Assembly: GCA_038845865.1 (NCBI GenBank)
Contig: JAWBQJ010000001.1
Span: forward strand, 1-64,000
DNA length: 64,000 nt
Source of the DNA: Desulfurococcaceae archaeon
Lineage (GTDB): Archaea > Thermoproteota > Thermoprotei_A > Sulfolobales > Desulfurococcaceae
Direction: 5' to 3'
Under the pieces are notes generated by a model. It was not told the DNA's origin. It saw only the letters and a program-made list of their open reading frames with translations, and ran no database searches. The translations under genes were made by a program, and so were the position numbers. Below, in pieces: positions 8,501 through 16,963 of this stretch; the first letter of the stretch is position 1, and each line of letters begins with the position of its first letter.

Positions 8501-9811
8501 TTAATGATGTGTTGTTAAGTAGAATTCCGCCTCCAAGAGGGCCATGTATACCAGCGCGTTCACGACGGTCACGATCGCGCCAAGCTTCAGGAATTCCTTG
8601 AACGTGATCGTCGTGTTCATCTTGGATTCGAGGTACTCGATAATGATGATATTTGACGCTGCACCTAGGGGCGTCAGGTTCCCCGCAATAGTGGTGGACA
8701 TGGCGAGCGTTATCCACGAGAGTTCATCTCCCCCTGTGTAGCCGACACTTTTCATGTACTCTATTATTAGCCGTGCAAAGGGAACGTTACTTATCAGCTG
8801 GCTACCCAATATTGACAGCGCTGTTATCGAGGCGATGTTCACTGCTACGTCTAGGTGTTTCACTGGGAGGAACGCACTTACGAGGAAATCCAATAAACGG
8901 CTCCTCCAGACACCCTCCATGGATATGAACATCGTCATGAAGAAGAGTATTGTACCCCAATCAACACTTGCGATCACTTTTCTCGGTTCACTCGACAACG
9001 GGTAGAGGGCTGCCGCTATTACAAACGGTATGAACCCTCTGTGTGATATATGCGGGAGGCCCATTAGGTCCAGTGTATCGTTCACGATTAGCGCCGAGAT
9101 CGACACCGCCATACCAATTCCAGCTAGCACGGCGTCTCGTTTGTTTTTCAGCTGCTCATGAGGCATGATCAGCACCCCGTTAGCACTACTGCGCTCTATT
9201 CCATAATACTTCGCGACGATGAGAGGCGTTACCAGCAAGTTTATGATCGTGGGTATGGTGAGGTATGCAGTGAATTTCAAGAATGGCGCAGTCAAGCCGG
9301 ATTTCTCGGCTATTAGCACGTTCTGTGGGTTGCCTATCGGCGTCATAGCTGAACCTATTGTTAGCGAGTAGGCTAGTAACAGAAACATCGCTGTGGGGTT
9401 GATGTCTAGCGCCTTGGCAATGGTATAGGCCATGGGAGGGCCTATGAGCGCTACTGTGTCGTTCATGGCTATAGCCGCAAGTAGTCCGAATAGCGCGGAG
9501 AAAGCGTAGATCAGGAGTTTAGTGTTTTTAAACAGGCCAAGGAACCAGGCAGTCATGGTGTTTAACAAGCCCGACGACTCTGCCAGGCCCGTAATGCTGA
9601 ACATCCCTATGAGGAAGAGGATCACATCGAGGTCGATTACTGATCCGAGCTCGTCCGTGTTCACTAGTCCTGAGGCTATTGTTATAAAGGATGCAAAGGC
9701 CATTACGCTCCAAATGGGGATCTGCGGTTTACGGCCCCTAATTATCAGCGCCGAGATCAACAGCACCACGATACTTAATCCAATAGCGGTTTTAAAGCCT
9801 AGCATAATCAT
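8501..9811 (-). CDS. ArsB/NhaD/SLC13-type ion transporter
   Basis: The 436-aa protein has 11-12 membrane helices and both halves of the ion-transporter (IT) superfamily repeat: NDTVALIGPP and GSAMTPIGNPQNVLIA in the first half, and AGNLTPLGAASNIIII in the second. These are the hairpin motifs of the ArsB, NhaD and CitMHS families. It may export arsenite or exchange sodium, protons or anions; there is no arsenical-resistance gene nearby to decide. It stands alone, preceded by a long spacer. The ATG at 9811 is followed by a second ATG two codons later, either of which could be used. Confidence 0.8.
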   Translation of the reverse strand: MIMLGFKTAIGLSIVVLLISALIIRGRKPQIPIWSVMAFASFITIASGLVNTDELGSVIDLDVILFLIGMFSITGLAESSGLLNTMTAWFLGLFKNTKLLIYAFSALFGLLAAIAMNDTVALIGPPMAYTIAKALDINPTAMFLLLAYSLTIGSAMTPIGNPQNVLIAEKSGLTAPFLKFTAYLTIPTIINLLVTPLIVAKYYGIERSSANGVLIMPHEQLKNKRDAVLAGIGMAVSISALIVNDTLDLMGLPHISHRGFIPFVIAAALYPLSSEPRKVIASVDWGTILFFMTMFISMEGVWRSRLLDFLVSAFLPVKHLDVAVNIASITALSILGSQLISNVPFARLIIEYMKSVGYTGGDELSWITLAMSTTIAGNLTPLGAASNIIIIEYLESKMNTTITFKEFLKLGAIVTVVNALVYMALLEAEFYLTTHH

Positions 9812-10542
9812 TCACCAAGCACTGATAGACTGCTTCGCGGGGAATTTAAGTACCACTTACTCACAGAGTCCGTACATCTATGTGATCTAGCCATTTACCC
9901 GGCTTCACGGCCTATTTATATTCGTTCTTCGCGTCATTCTAGATGACCAAGGGGGTTGAAAACCTTATGCTAATTGAGATCATAAATTTCCCCGGAAGCA
10001 TGCATATCTAAACGTATGCTTTAGGTGCATTTCGTGGAGTGCATACCTCGTCTTAGATGCGAGCGTGGCAATGTGCATCTCTACCCCACTAGCCCCTACT
10101 AGCCTGTTTCTCGACACCAGCTCCACCTGAGCGCTTCTAAGCGTTCCAACGACAAATCTGAGCTTTCTGTACAGGTGTTCCCTGACGACACTATTAGTTA
10201 ACGTTTGTACCCAGGAAAGATCATCAGTGGCTTCTCGTAAAGCCTTAACTCGGGCTGGGGGGCATTCACGTTAACTCCATCATCATGTCGGTAATTGGAG
10301 GTGTATCATGTACATGTAATTTACCTCCTGTGGCTAACCTAGTGGCGGTCGTTGTAGTGGCCCGGGAGTACACGCGGTTTACGCACTCCGTCTTGGTTCA
10401 GGATGGCACTAGGAGCTCTTAAGAGGGCTGGGAGACCGCTACTAGAGGCTTGCACGAAAGGGACCCCGCGTGGAACTCAAATAGGCCTGCAATGCCTTTG
10501 AACACGCTTTTAAATTCAGGGCTACACTAAGAATAAAAAGTA
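9812..10542. other. Spacer with an unidentified start-less reading frame
   Basis: From 10270 down to 9980 on the minus strand a 96-codon frame is open but begins after a stop with no ATG, and its only GTG or ATG codons are internal. It reads as a plausible protein piece (VREHLYRKLRFVVGTLRSAQ, later VEMHIATLASKTRYALHEMH) but I recognise no family. A plus-strand 45-codon frame at 10286-10423 also looks protein-like. Both may be relics. Confidence 0.4.
10506..10518 (+). promoter_or_regulatory. Likely TATA box of the symporter operon
   Basis: CTTTTAAATTC lies about 30-40 bases before the GTG/ATG starts of the DUF3311 gene, the expected position for an archaeal TATA box with a very short leader. 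Confidence 0.4.
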
Positions 10543-10749
10543 GTGAGCACTATGAGCAAGAAGCTGTTTTACGCGATAATCTTGGTTCTAGCATACATAC
10601 CCCTACTGGGCCTGCCCTTCAGCAACAGGGTGGAACCCGAGATCTTGGGCATGCCCCTACTGTGGTTTTACTGCCTAGCTTGGTTCCTAGAGATCTTCGC
10701 CTTAATGGTAGTAGCCTACTACGTTGATAAGAAGCACGTATGGGGGTAA
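10543..10749 (+). CDS. DUF3311-type small partner of a sodium:solute symporter
   Basis: A 68-aa protein with two membrane helices, a PLLGLPFSNR turn between them, and a final WFLEIFALMVVAYYVDKK segment. This layout is that of DUF3311 proteins, which are usually encoded directly before SSS-family symporters, as here (the next ATG is four bases past this stop). It probably assists or stabilises the symporter. GTG 10543 or ATG 10552 may start it. Confidence 0.75.
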   Translation: MSTMSKKLFYAIILVLAYIPLLGLPFSNRVEPEILGMPLLWFYCLAWFLEIFALMVVAYYVDKKHVWG

Positions 10750-10753
10750 AGCC

Positions 10754-12277
10754 ATGGGCGCGGAAGCGGGCTACGTAGCGCTCGGCATAATTATAGGGTG
10801 GTTGACGGTAACGACGATCACAGGCATCATCGCCACAATTAAAAGGCACAAGGTCCTAATGGCAGTAGATACATGGTTCGTCGCCGGCAGAGCCCTAGGC
10901 CTACTGGTGGTTTGGCTTAGCCTAGGAGCTAACATATATAGCGCGTACACGTTCCTGGGGCTGCCGGGTGCCGCGGCAAGCGAGGGCATTAGGGTATTCG
11001 CAGTAAACCTCTACGGGATGGTGGGATACCTCATAGGCCTTCTAATAATACCGTTCCTCTGGTCCAAGGCCAAGGAGAGGGGCTGGCTCACAGTAGCCGA
11101 CGCCTTCGAAGACCTATACGACAGCAAGGTCGTGGGGGCGTTTGCCGCCGTAACGGGCGCGCTGTGGTCTATACCATACATACAGCTACAGATCCAGGGT
11201 GCCGGATACATACTGGAAGAGGCATCCTACGGTACAGTAGACCCCTTAACGGCCAGCATAGTGGCCTTCGTGCTTATAGCAGTGTTCACTGTTATAGGGG
11301 GGCTTTTAAGCGTGGCGCTGATCAACGTTCTTCAAGGGGCCATAATGCTCATTGCAGTGTGGCTCGTGGGAGTACTAGCGCCCCTAGTTGCCTTCGGGGG
11401 CCTAGGGAACGTGTTCAAGGTGCTCGAACACTACGCGGCCAGCAAGCCTCCGGAGTCAGCGTTCAGCCTTACGTTAAAGCCAGACGACTTCGCGTGGATG
11501 GCAACCCTACTCGTAGCGGCGCCACTGGCCTTCTGGCTATGGCCTAACAGGGTGCAAAACGTGTTCGCGGCCAGAGACGTGAAGACGGCTAAGCGGAGCG
11601 CCGTCCTAGTGGGCATTTACCAGGTCTCACAAATACCCGCAATACTGGTCGGGTTAACGGGTCTCGCGCTCTTCTTCAAGGGGGTGATCAGCATACCTCT
11701 GTACAAGAAGCCCTACAGTGACCACGCTTTCATGGTTACCACAAAAGCGCTCCTCCCTCCATGGGTGGTGGGACTCGTTGGCGCGGGCGCTTTGGCAGCC
11801 TCGATATCAACTGCAGCCGCGATCCTACACGTATCGGGAGCACTATTCGCTAGAAACATGTACCAGAGGCTACTTAAGCCCAGAGCTAGTGGAAGGGAGC
11901 TCCTACTAGCTGCGAGGGCGTTCACGGCTATCTTAGCCTTAGCTTCACTGGTATTTGCACTACTAGCACCGGGCGTACTAGTATACCTTCTGCTCGTAGG
12001 TTACGCGGGCATTGTACAGTTCTTCCCGGCGCTCGTACTCGGCGTGTACGGGAAGGGCTTGGTAACCAAGCACGGGGCACTGGCAGGCATGGCGGGAGGC
12101 ATGTTAACGGTAGCGTACATACAGGTTATCCTGAGGAGAAGCCCTCTAGGAGTGTACGAGGGGTTCTGGGGGCTCCTGACCAACATAGCACTACTACTCA
12201 TAGTCAGCTTAGTGACGGGAAGGCGCAGTAGGCGGCTGAATAGTAGTGTTCTGAAGAACAATGCAAAGGCGCTCTGA
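10754..12277 (+). CDS. Sodium:solute symporter (SSS family), 507 aa
   Basis: Thirteen hydrophobic helices and family features such as WFVAGRALG near the N-terminus (the SSS gating helix), GALAASISTAAAILHVSGA in the middle and AGIVQFFPALVLG near the end identify a sodium-coupled uptake symporter. ATG 10754 is chosen because it lies four bases after the upstream stop and begins the natural N-terminus; an earlier in-frame ATG at 10724 lies inside the partner gene. With a KDG-aldolase-like enzyme and glycerate kinase next door, the substrate may be a sugar acid or other organic acid. That is inference; SSS substrates cannot be read from sequence. Confidence 0.85.
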   Translation: MGAEAGYVALGIIIGWLTVTTITGIIATIKRHKVLMAVDTWFVAGRALGLLVVWLSLGANIYSAYTFLGLPGAAASEGIRVFAVNLYGMVGYLIGLLIIPFLWSKAKERGWLTVADAFEDLYDSKVVGAFAAVTGALWSIPYIQLQIQGAGYILEEASYGTVDPLTASIVAFVLIAVFTVIGGLLSVALINVLQGAIMLIAVWLVGVLAPLVAFGGLGNVFKVLEHYAASKPPESAFSLTLKPDDFAWMATLLVAAPLAFWLWPNRVQNVFAARDVKTAKRSAVLVGIYQVSQIPAILVGLTGLALFFKGVISIPLYKKPYSDHAFMVTTKALLPPWVVGLVGAGALAASISTAAAILHVSGALFARNMYQRLLKPRASGRELLLAARAFTAILALASLVFALLAPGVLVYLLLVGYAGIVQFFPALVLGVYGKGLVTKHGALAGMAGGMLTVAYIQVILRRSPLGVYEGFWGLLTNIALLLIVSLVTGRRSRRLNSSVLKNNAKAL

Positions 12278-12282
12278 AATTG

Positions 12283-13632
12283 TTACTTAATTAGCGAAAT
12301 GAACAAGTCGTTTACGTTGGTCTCCGTGTACCCCGTCACGATCACCTGTCCAAGCCTGTAGAAGAACGTGTAACTGTCGTTGTTTTCCAGGTAGTTTATG
12401 GGGTTTAGTCCCATGGTGAGGGCCTTTTCAACTGTTTTACCATCTACTAGTGCACCGGCTGCCGGGCTGACGCCGTCAATGCCATCCGTAGCTACGCAGG
12501 CCGCTACAGTGTCCGGGAGATCGCTAATACCCATGGCCAGTGAAAGGCATAGTTCCTGGTTCCTACCGCCTACACCGCTACCTCTAACGGTTACAACGGT
12601 TTCCCCGCCTGCAAGTATTGCTGCAGGCTTTGGAACCGGTTTACCGTACTTGTGAACATTCCTTATGATCGATGCCAGCACCCTGCCTACCTCCCTCGCC
12701 TCGCCTTCAAGCATCGAGGTGAGGACAAGCACGTTAAAACCACGTGCACTAAGCACGCGGGATAGAGCTTCCAGCACGGCCTGATTGCTGAGGATGACCA
12801 CGTTGTCTACCTTACTAAAGCAGGGATCCCCGGGTTTAGGTGTATCTGGCACCTCGCCTCTAACACCCCTTTCGAGGAGTTCCCTCACGTGGCGTGGTAG
12901 ACTCCCTAGTAGCCCACTCCTCTCTAGGACACTATACGCATCCGCGAAGCTTGTCTCATCGGGTGCCGTGGGGCCTGATGCCACCACATCTACCCTATCC
13001 CCGATGACATCGCTAACTATTAGTGACACTACACGTGAGGCATTAATGTATCTCAGCAGCTTACCCCCCTTAACCCGCGAAAGCCTTTTCCTAACTGTAT
13101 TGAGCTCGTAAATGCCAACACCTCGTCTCATTAACTCGCGAGTAATCCACGCCACGTCTTCGAGCGTAACGCCTTCTTCGGGTATCTCAAAAAGCGCCGA
13201 ACCGCCACCGGAAACCAACACCAGTAAGATGTCCCTTTCACTGACGTGTTCAAGGTATTCCAGTAACCTCTGCGAAGACTTCAACGTATTTAAGCCAGGT
13301 AACGGGTGATCACCATCCAAGACCTCGATCGGTCCAACGCGCCCCCGTTCACCGGGATGTACTACCACACCTCCTGCAACCCTATCTCCAAGGACATTGA
13401 GAACGGCCTCGGCCATCCTCCTAGACGCCTTACCGAACCCCACCACATGGACAGAGCCTTTAACATCGATTCTCCTATTTCCAACTAACAGCTCGCCACC
13501 CTTAACACCCAGGTGTGAGGTGACGGCACCATAAGGATCTGCTACGCGAAGCGCACATTCAACTGCCTCGATTAAAAGCCCATGTAAATCGCTTCTCCTT
13601 AACGTATCGGCGTTCTTAATCACCTCTCCCAC
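12283..13632 (-). CDS. Glycerate 2-kinase (MOFRL family)
   Basis: This 449-aa protein has the features of GckA/TtuD-type glycerate kinases: VHVVGFGKASRRMAEA near residue 62, LVSGGGSALFEIP near residue 140 (nucleotide binding) and the C-terminal MOFRL domain with GGETVVTVRGSGVGGRNQE and ATDGIDG. The enzyme makes 2-phosphoglycerate from glycerate and ATP in the cytoplasm, the step that joins non-phosphorylating Entner-Doudoroff breakdown to lower glycolysis. It is convergent with the symporter (5-base gap) and divergent from the aldolase-family gene, with a shared 100-base promoter region. Confidence 0.88.
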   Translation of the reverse strand: MGEVIKNADTLRRSDLHGLLIEAVECALRVADPYGAVTSHLGVKGGELLVGNRRIDVKGSVHVVGFGKASRRMAEAVLNVLGDRVAGGVVVHPGERGRVGPIEVLDGDHPLPGLNTLKSSQRLLEYLEHVSERDILLVLVSGGGSALFEIPEEGVTLEDVAWITRELMRRGVGIYELNTVRKRLSRVKGGKLLRYINASRVVSLIVSDVIGDRVDVVASGPTAPDETSFADAYSVLERSGLLGSLPRHVRELLERGVRGEVPDTPKPGDPCFSKVDNVVILSNQAVLEALSRVLSARGFNVLVLTSMLEGEAREVGRVLASIIRNVHKYGKPVPKPAAILAGGETVVTVRGSGVGGRNQELCLSLAMGISDLPDTVAACVATDGIDGVSPAAGALVDGKTVEKALTMGLNPINYLENNDSYTFFYRLGQVIVTGYTETNVNDLFISLIK

Positions 13633-13754
13633 ACCTCAACACCAATTAATCAAGGGCCACTATTACAAATAACTGCTAAGTTCGTGGTAAGGGGCTACGA
13701 GCAACTATATTTGTGGAGTAGTATGTATTCCTTGTGGGGCACAGGTGGTATGGC

Positions 13755-14666
13755 TTGAGGCTTTACGGGATAATAGTGCCTCTCATCACCCCCTTTCGAG
13801 GGGACTACTCAGTTGACATTGAAGCCTTAAAGTGGCTTACCGGCTACTTGGTTAGTAGCGGTGTTCACGGGCTTTTCCCCAACAGCACTACTGGGGAATT
13901 CGTGCACCTGACCCGGGAGGAGTCAGTACTCGTGGTTAAGGCCGTCCTCGAAGAGGCGGGTGACAAGGCCTGGATACTACCGGGTATAACGGCTAACAGT
14001 ACCGAGGAGTGCATTAAGCTTGGAAAGGTCTTCGTGGATATGGGCGTTACGGGCGTAGTTGTTGCACCTCCCTTCTTCTTCAAGCTAGCCCCGAAAAGGC
14101 TTAAAGAACACTTCTCTAAAATAGCCGAGACGCTTGACATCCCCGTAGTAGTGTACAACTTACCAGCACTAACAGGCGTCAACATACCGGTACAGCTGTA
14201 CGTGGAGCTCGCAGCCGAATACGACAACCTCGCAGGAGCTAAGGTGACATATGACAGCTTCACGTACACGAGGACACTAATACAAGAGGTTAAGTCCGTG
14301 AGAAGGGACTTTGCAGTGTTTACCGGGCTAGACGACATGTTACTGCCAGTTCTAATGATGGGAGGCGACGGCGGGATCACCGCGCTAGCTAACGCCACGC
14401 CGCAATTGCATCTAGCAATGTACAATGCGTGGTCAAGAGGTGACATTGAGCTGGCCCTCGATGCTTGGAAAAAGCTGTTAAAACTTACAAAAGTCTACGA
14501 TTACACGTCATCGTACCCAACAGCGGTAAAGACCGTTCTCGCGGCTCTGGGCACGCCCGTGAAACCGCATCCCAGGCCGCCGCTAGCCCCTGAACCCCCC
14601 GAGATCGAGGCTAGAGTTAAGAGAATCTTAGAGGAACTCGGCCTAAGGAAGGCTCCGAGTAGCTAA
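13755..14666 (+). CDS. DHDPS/KDG-aldolase family lyase (probable KdgA)
   Basis: The protein is a class I (Schiff-base) aldolase of the NAL/DHDPS family: IIVPLITPF near the N-terminus, NSTTGEF at residues 43-49 (carboxylate loop), Tyr134 in VVVYNLPA and the Schiff-base Lys163 in GAKVTYDS. Glycerate kinase next to it favours 2-keto-3-deoxygluconate aldolase (KDG to pyruvate and glyceraldehyde) over dihydrodipicolinate synthase, as no lysine gene is near. TTG 13755 is preferred: it has a GGTGG site just upstream and starts at the usual N-terminus; GTG 13734 would add seven residues. Confidence 0.78.
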   Translation: MRLYGIIVPLITPFRGDYSVDIEALKWLTGYLVSSGVHGLFPNSTTGEFVHLTREESVLVVKAVLEEAGDKAWILPGITANSTEECIKLGKVFVDMGVTGVVVAPPFFFKLAPKRLKEHFSKIAETLDIPVVVYNLPALTGVNIPVQLYVELAAEYDNLAGAKVTYDSFTYTRTLIQEVKSVRRDFAVFTGLDDMLLPVLMMGGDGGITALANATPQLHLAMYNAWSRGDIELALDAWKKLLKLTKVYDYTSSYPTAVKTVLAALGTPVKPHPRPPLAPEPPEIEARVKRILEELGLRKAPSS

Positions 14667-14838
14667 CGCGGTGACGTTAGCACGAGCGTTATGCCTGTCG
14701 CGTGCTCTAAGCTACGCGGCTGCTTTCTTCACAAGACTGTGCCGAGGTCTCGAGATCATGTGACGCCTCTAAGCGCTCCTCCTGGGAATCTTCAAAACCG
14801 CCTGCTCTAACCCATGAGAACTGCGTGAGAGCGTGTTT

Positions 14839-16221
14839 TCAGCTGGGCGGGCTTATTGGCAACTTCTTAAATAGCTCGTGAACGACCTCTCTTACCTGGT
14901 CTTCGCGATCGAGTAACTCCTTTAGCACGCGCTCTTCATCCACTGTAATCACATTGCCGTTTTTAACCACGAACACCCCATCTACGAGCACGTCTGTAAC
15001 AGCATCACCCTCTAAGTAGCTGACTACAGCATCTACGGGGTCTATAACTGGCATAGTCTTAATGGATGACACGTTAAGCACCGCTAGGTCAGCTGGATAG
15101 CCTTTGCCGATCACCCCAACTCTCTCACCTACCAGGGCTCCGCCATGTCCAGTGGCCATTTTAAGAAGCCTCCGTGCACTAGTGCCAGACTTGTAGTAAA
15201 ACAGGGAGTTAGCTACGGCCTTACCAATGGCCCTTGCCACCTTAATTTCGTGTAAAACGTCAAGCCTATTCCACGCGCCGCCATCACTTCCTATGCCAGC
15301 TATTAGGTCCTCGTCGTCGAGTAGCCCGGTCCAGTGTATGCCCATGAGCCAGGAGTCTACGGTAGGACACCAGCACAAGCCTATACCGTGCTTCTTGAGC
15401 AGGCTTATTTCCACGGGCGAGAGGTAGATCCCGTGCGCCACGATCACCGGCTTGATCTCACCTATACCTCTGTAAACCATGTATTCCAGCGGCCTCATAC
15501 CGTACTTGCTCAAGGTGTAGTCTACTTCGCCCTGGTACTCGGCCAGGTGGAGCGTTAACCCGATGCCGTGTTTTCTGCACTCTTCCATGACGGATCTCAC
15601 TAGTTCTTCAGAAGACATCATTACCTGCCTTAAGCTCATCCATATACGAACCCTGCTACTAGCCTTGCTAAACCCCTCGTAAAGCATTAAAGCCCTCTCC
15701 ATTACCTCGGACGTGCGCCTAGTCTCTCCTTCGACTACGTCGTAAGTTGCGTAAGTTACTACGCCTTTAATCCCGGACTTGATGGCCTCCTCCACGAGGA
15801 TTTCCGGGTAGGGTGCGCCGGCTTCAACGAAGTAGGTTACACCGTTCTTTAACATGTTAAGTATGCTGGCCTGTGTTGAGAGCCTGGCGAGGTCCTCACT
15901 CATGGCCTCTTCGAAGGGGACCAGGATCTTCGTCCATACTGGGGGCATTTGCATTAACACGTCACCTAGTGCCGACCTCAGTAGGAGTTGCTGTGTATGC
16001 ACGTGGCAGTCGAGTAGACCGGGCATAACTACGTGGTGTTTTCTCTCCACGACGTCTTCAGCTACATACCTGTCTTTGATGCTGTACTCGTCACCAACGT
16101 CTACTATGAGCCCGTCCTTGATGGCGATAGCCCCTCTCGGTATAACGAAGTCGTATGGATTCAACGTCATGACGTACTTTCCGCATACTATGGTGTCCAC
16201 CCTCTCCTTGACGGTGCTCAC
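14839..16221 (-). CDS. MTA/SAH deaminase-like amidohydrolase (first copy)
   Basis: A 460-aa metal-dependent deaminase of the MtaD/SsnA/TrzA group. Metal ligands are visible: His73 and His75 in LLDCHVHTQQ, a His in TLHLAEYQGE, another in VAHGIYLS and the Asp in GIGSDGGAWN. The family removes the amino group from 5'-methylthioadenosine, S-adenosylhomocysteine, adenosine or related bases. It is the last gene of a seven-gene cluster with an ECF transporter and nucleoside phosphorylase, so a purine nucleoside substrate is likely. Translation starts at GTG. The second copy, three genes upstream, differs in the His-motif (HTHTP), so the two may split substrates. Confidence 0.8.
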   Translation of the reverse strand: MSTVKERVDTIVCGKYVMTLNPYDFVIPRGAIAIKDGLIVDVGDEYSIKDRYVAEDVVERKHHVVMPGLLDCHVHTQQLLLRSALGDVLMQMPPVWTKILVPFEEAMSEDLARLSTQASILNMLKNGVTYFVEAGAPYPEILVEEAIKSGIKGVVTYATYDVVEGETRRTSEVMERALMLYEGFSKASSRVRIWMSLRQVMMSSEELVRSVMEECRKHGIGLTLHLAEYQGEVDYTLSKYGMRPLEYMVYRGIGEIKPVIVAHGIYLSPVEISLLKKHGIGLCWCPTVDSWLMGIHWTGLLDDEDLIAGIGSDGGAWNRLDVLHEIKVARAIGKAVANSLFYYKSGTSARRLLKMATGHGGALVGERVGVIGKGYPADLAVLNVSSIKTMPVIDPVDAVVSYLEGDAVTDVLVDGVFVVKNGNVITVDEERVLKELLDREDQVREVVHELFKKLPISPPS

Positions 16222-16227
16222 CGCCTC

Positions 16228-16959
16228 TCACCTCACACTAGTACGGATGAGGGCCTCTAACACAGCCGGTGCAACATCTTTGACATGCCTTTCCAGCTCA
16301 CTAGCTAAGGCGAAGCCTGTAGGCTTTACGAGGGAGTTGCTGACTATCAACACTGAGGCGGCCTTAACTCTCCTCAATAAGCTGACTGCGAGTATCGGCG
16401 CTGTTTCCATGTCAACGGCGACCATGCCCCTGTTAACCCACTTCTCTACGAAGCCCGGCTCGGTGTAAAATGCGTCACAGCTAACTACTGGGGCCACCAT
16501 GTGCTTTTTGCCGAGTTTACGTACTTGCGTAACTATGTTTTCCAGTAACTCGTAACTAGGCAGAGCAGCCTGACACACTGGTTCTTCAACGTACTGGTGG
16601 AATAGTCCTCCACAGTAGTACGAAGCACCGGTAGGTATCACGAGGTCGCCGACATCCAGCTCCTTGACCATGCCCCCGCAGGTACCGAGTCTAACGACTA
16701 CTCTAGCTCCTAGCATAATTAGCTCCTCCAGGACCAGCACAGCCGATGCTGAGCCGATGCCATGAACAGCCACGGTTACTGGGACCCCGCGGTATAGCCC
16801 CGTGTAGACGTGGTAGCCCCTGATATCACTAACTAGTTTAGGGGTCTCCAGGAGCCCTGATACTAGCTTAACCCTAGCAGGGTCTCCTGCCACAATTACG
16901 TGCTCTGCTATCTCCCCCTTACGGGCCTTTATGTGGACGGGCTCTGACAAGCCTGCCAC
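16228..16959 (-). CDS. Purine nucleoside / uridine phosphorylase family (PNP_UDP_1)
   Basis: The 243-aa product has the trimer/hexamer phosphorylase pattern: VIVAGDPARVKLV near residue 21 (phosphate site), GIGSASAVLVLEEL near 67, VRLGTCGGM near 88 and VDMETAPILAVS near 182 (ribose-binding Met-Glu). It cleaves a nucleoside with phosphate to free base and (methylthio)ribose 1-phosphate. Starting at GTG four bases after the ECF ATPase stop, and six bases before the deaminase start, it is clearly in their operon. Together they suggest deamination to an inosine-type nucleoside and then phosphorolysis. Confidence 0.88.
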   Translation of the reverse strand: MAGLSEPVHIKARKGEIAEHVIVAGDPARVKLVSGLLETPKLVSDIRGYHVYTGLYRGVPVTVAVHGIGSASAVLVLEELIMLGARVVVRLGTCGGMVKELDVGDLVIPTGASYYCGGLFHQYVEEPVCQAALPSYELLENIVTQVRKLGKKHMVAPVVSCDAFYTEPGFVEKWVNRGMVAVDMETAPILAVSLLRRVKAASVLIVSNSLVKPTGFALASELERHVKDVAPAVLEALIRTSVR

Positions 16960-16963
16960 CCGA

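Noticed and set aside
10724..10753. Earlier in-frame ATG for the SSS symporter
   Set aside because: It lies inside the DUF3311 gene and gives a basic extension; ATG 10754 fits the gene spacing and family start.
13865..14446. Minus-strand frame (193 codons) opposite the aldolase gene
   Set aside because: Fully inside a well-supported gene on the other strand, with shadow-type Ser-rich composition and no family pattern.
15854..16468. Long plus-strand frame (about 204 codons) opposite the deaminase and phosphorylase genes
   Set aside because: It is antisense to two clear enzymes, crosses their junction, and has a Ser/Thr-rich composition typical of reverse-strand shadow frames.
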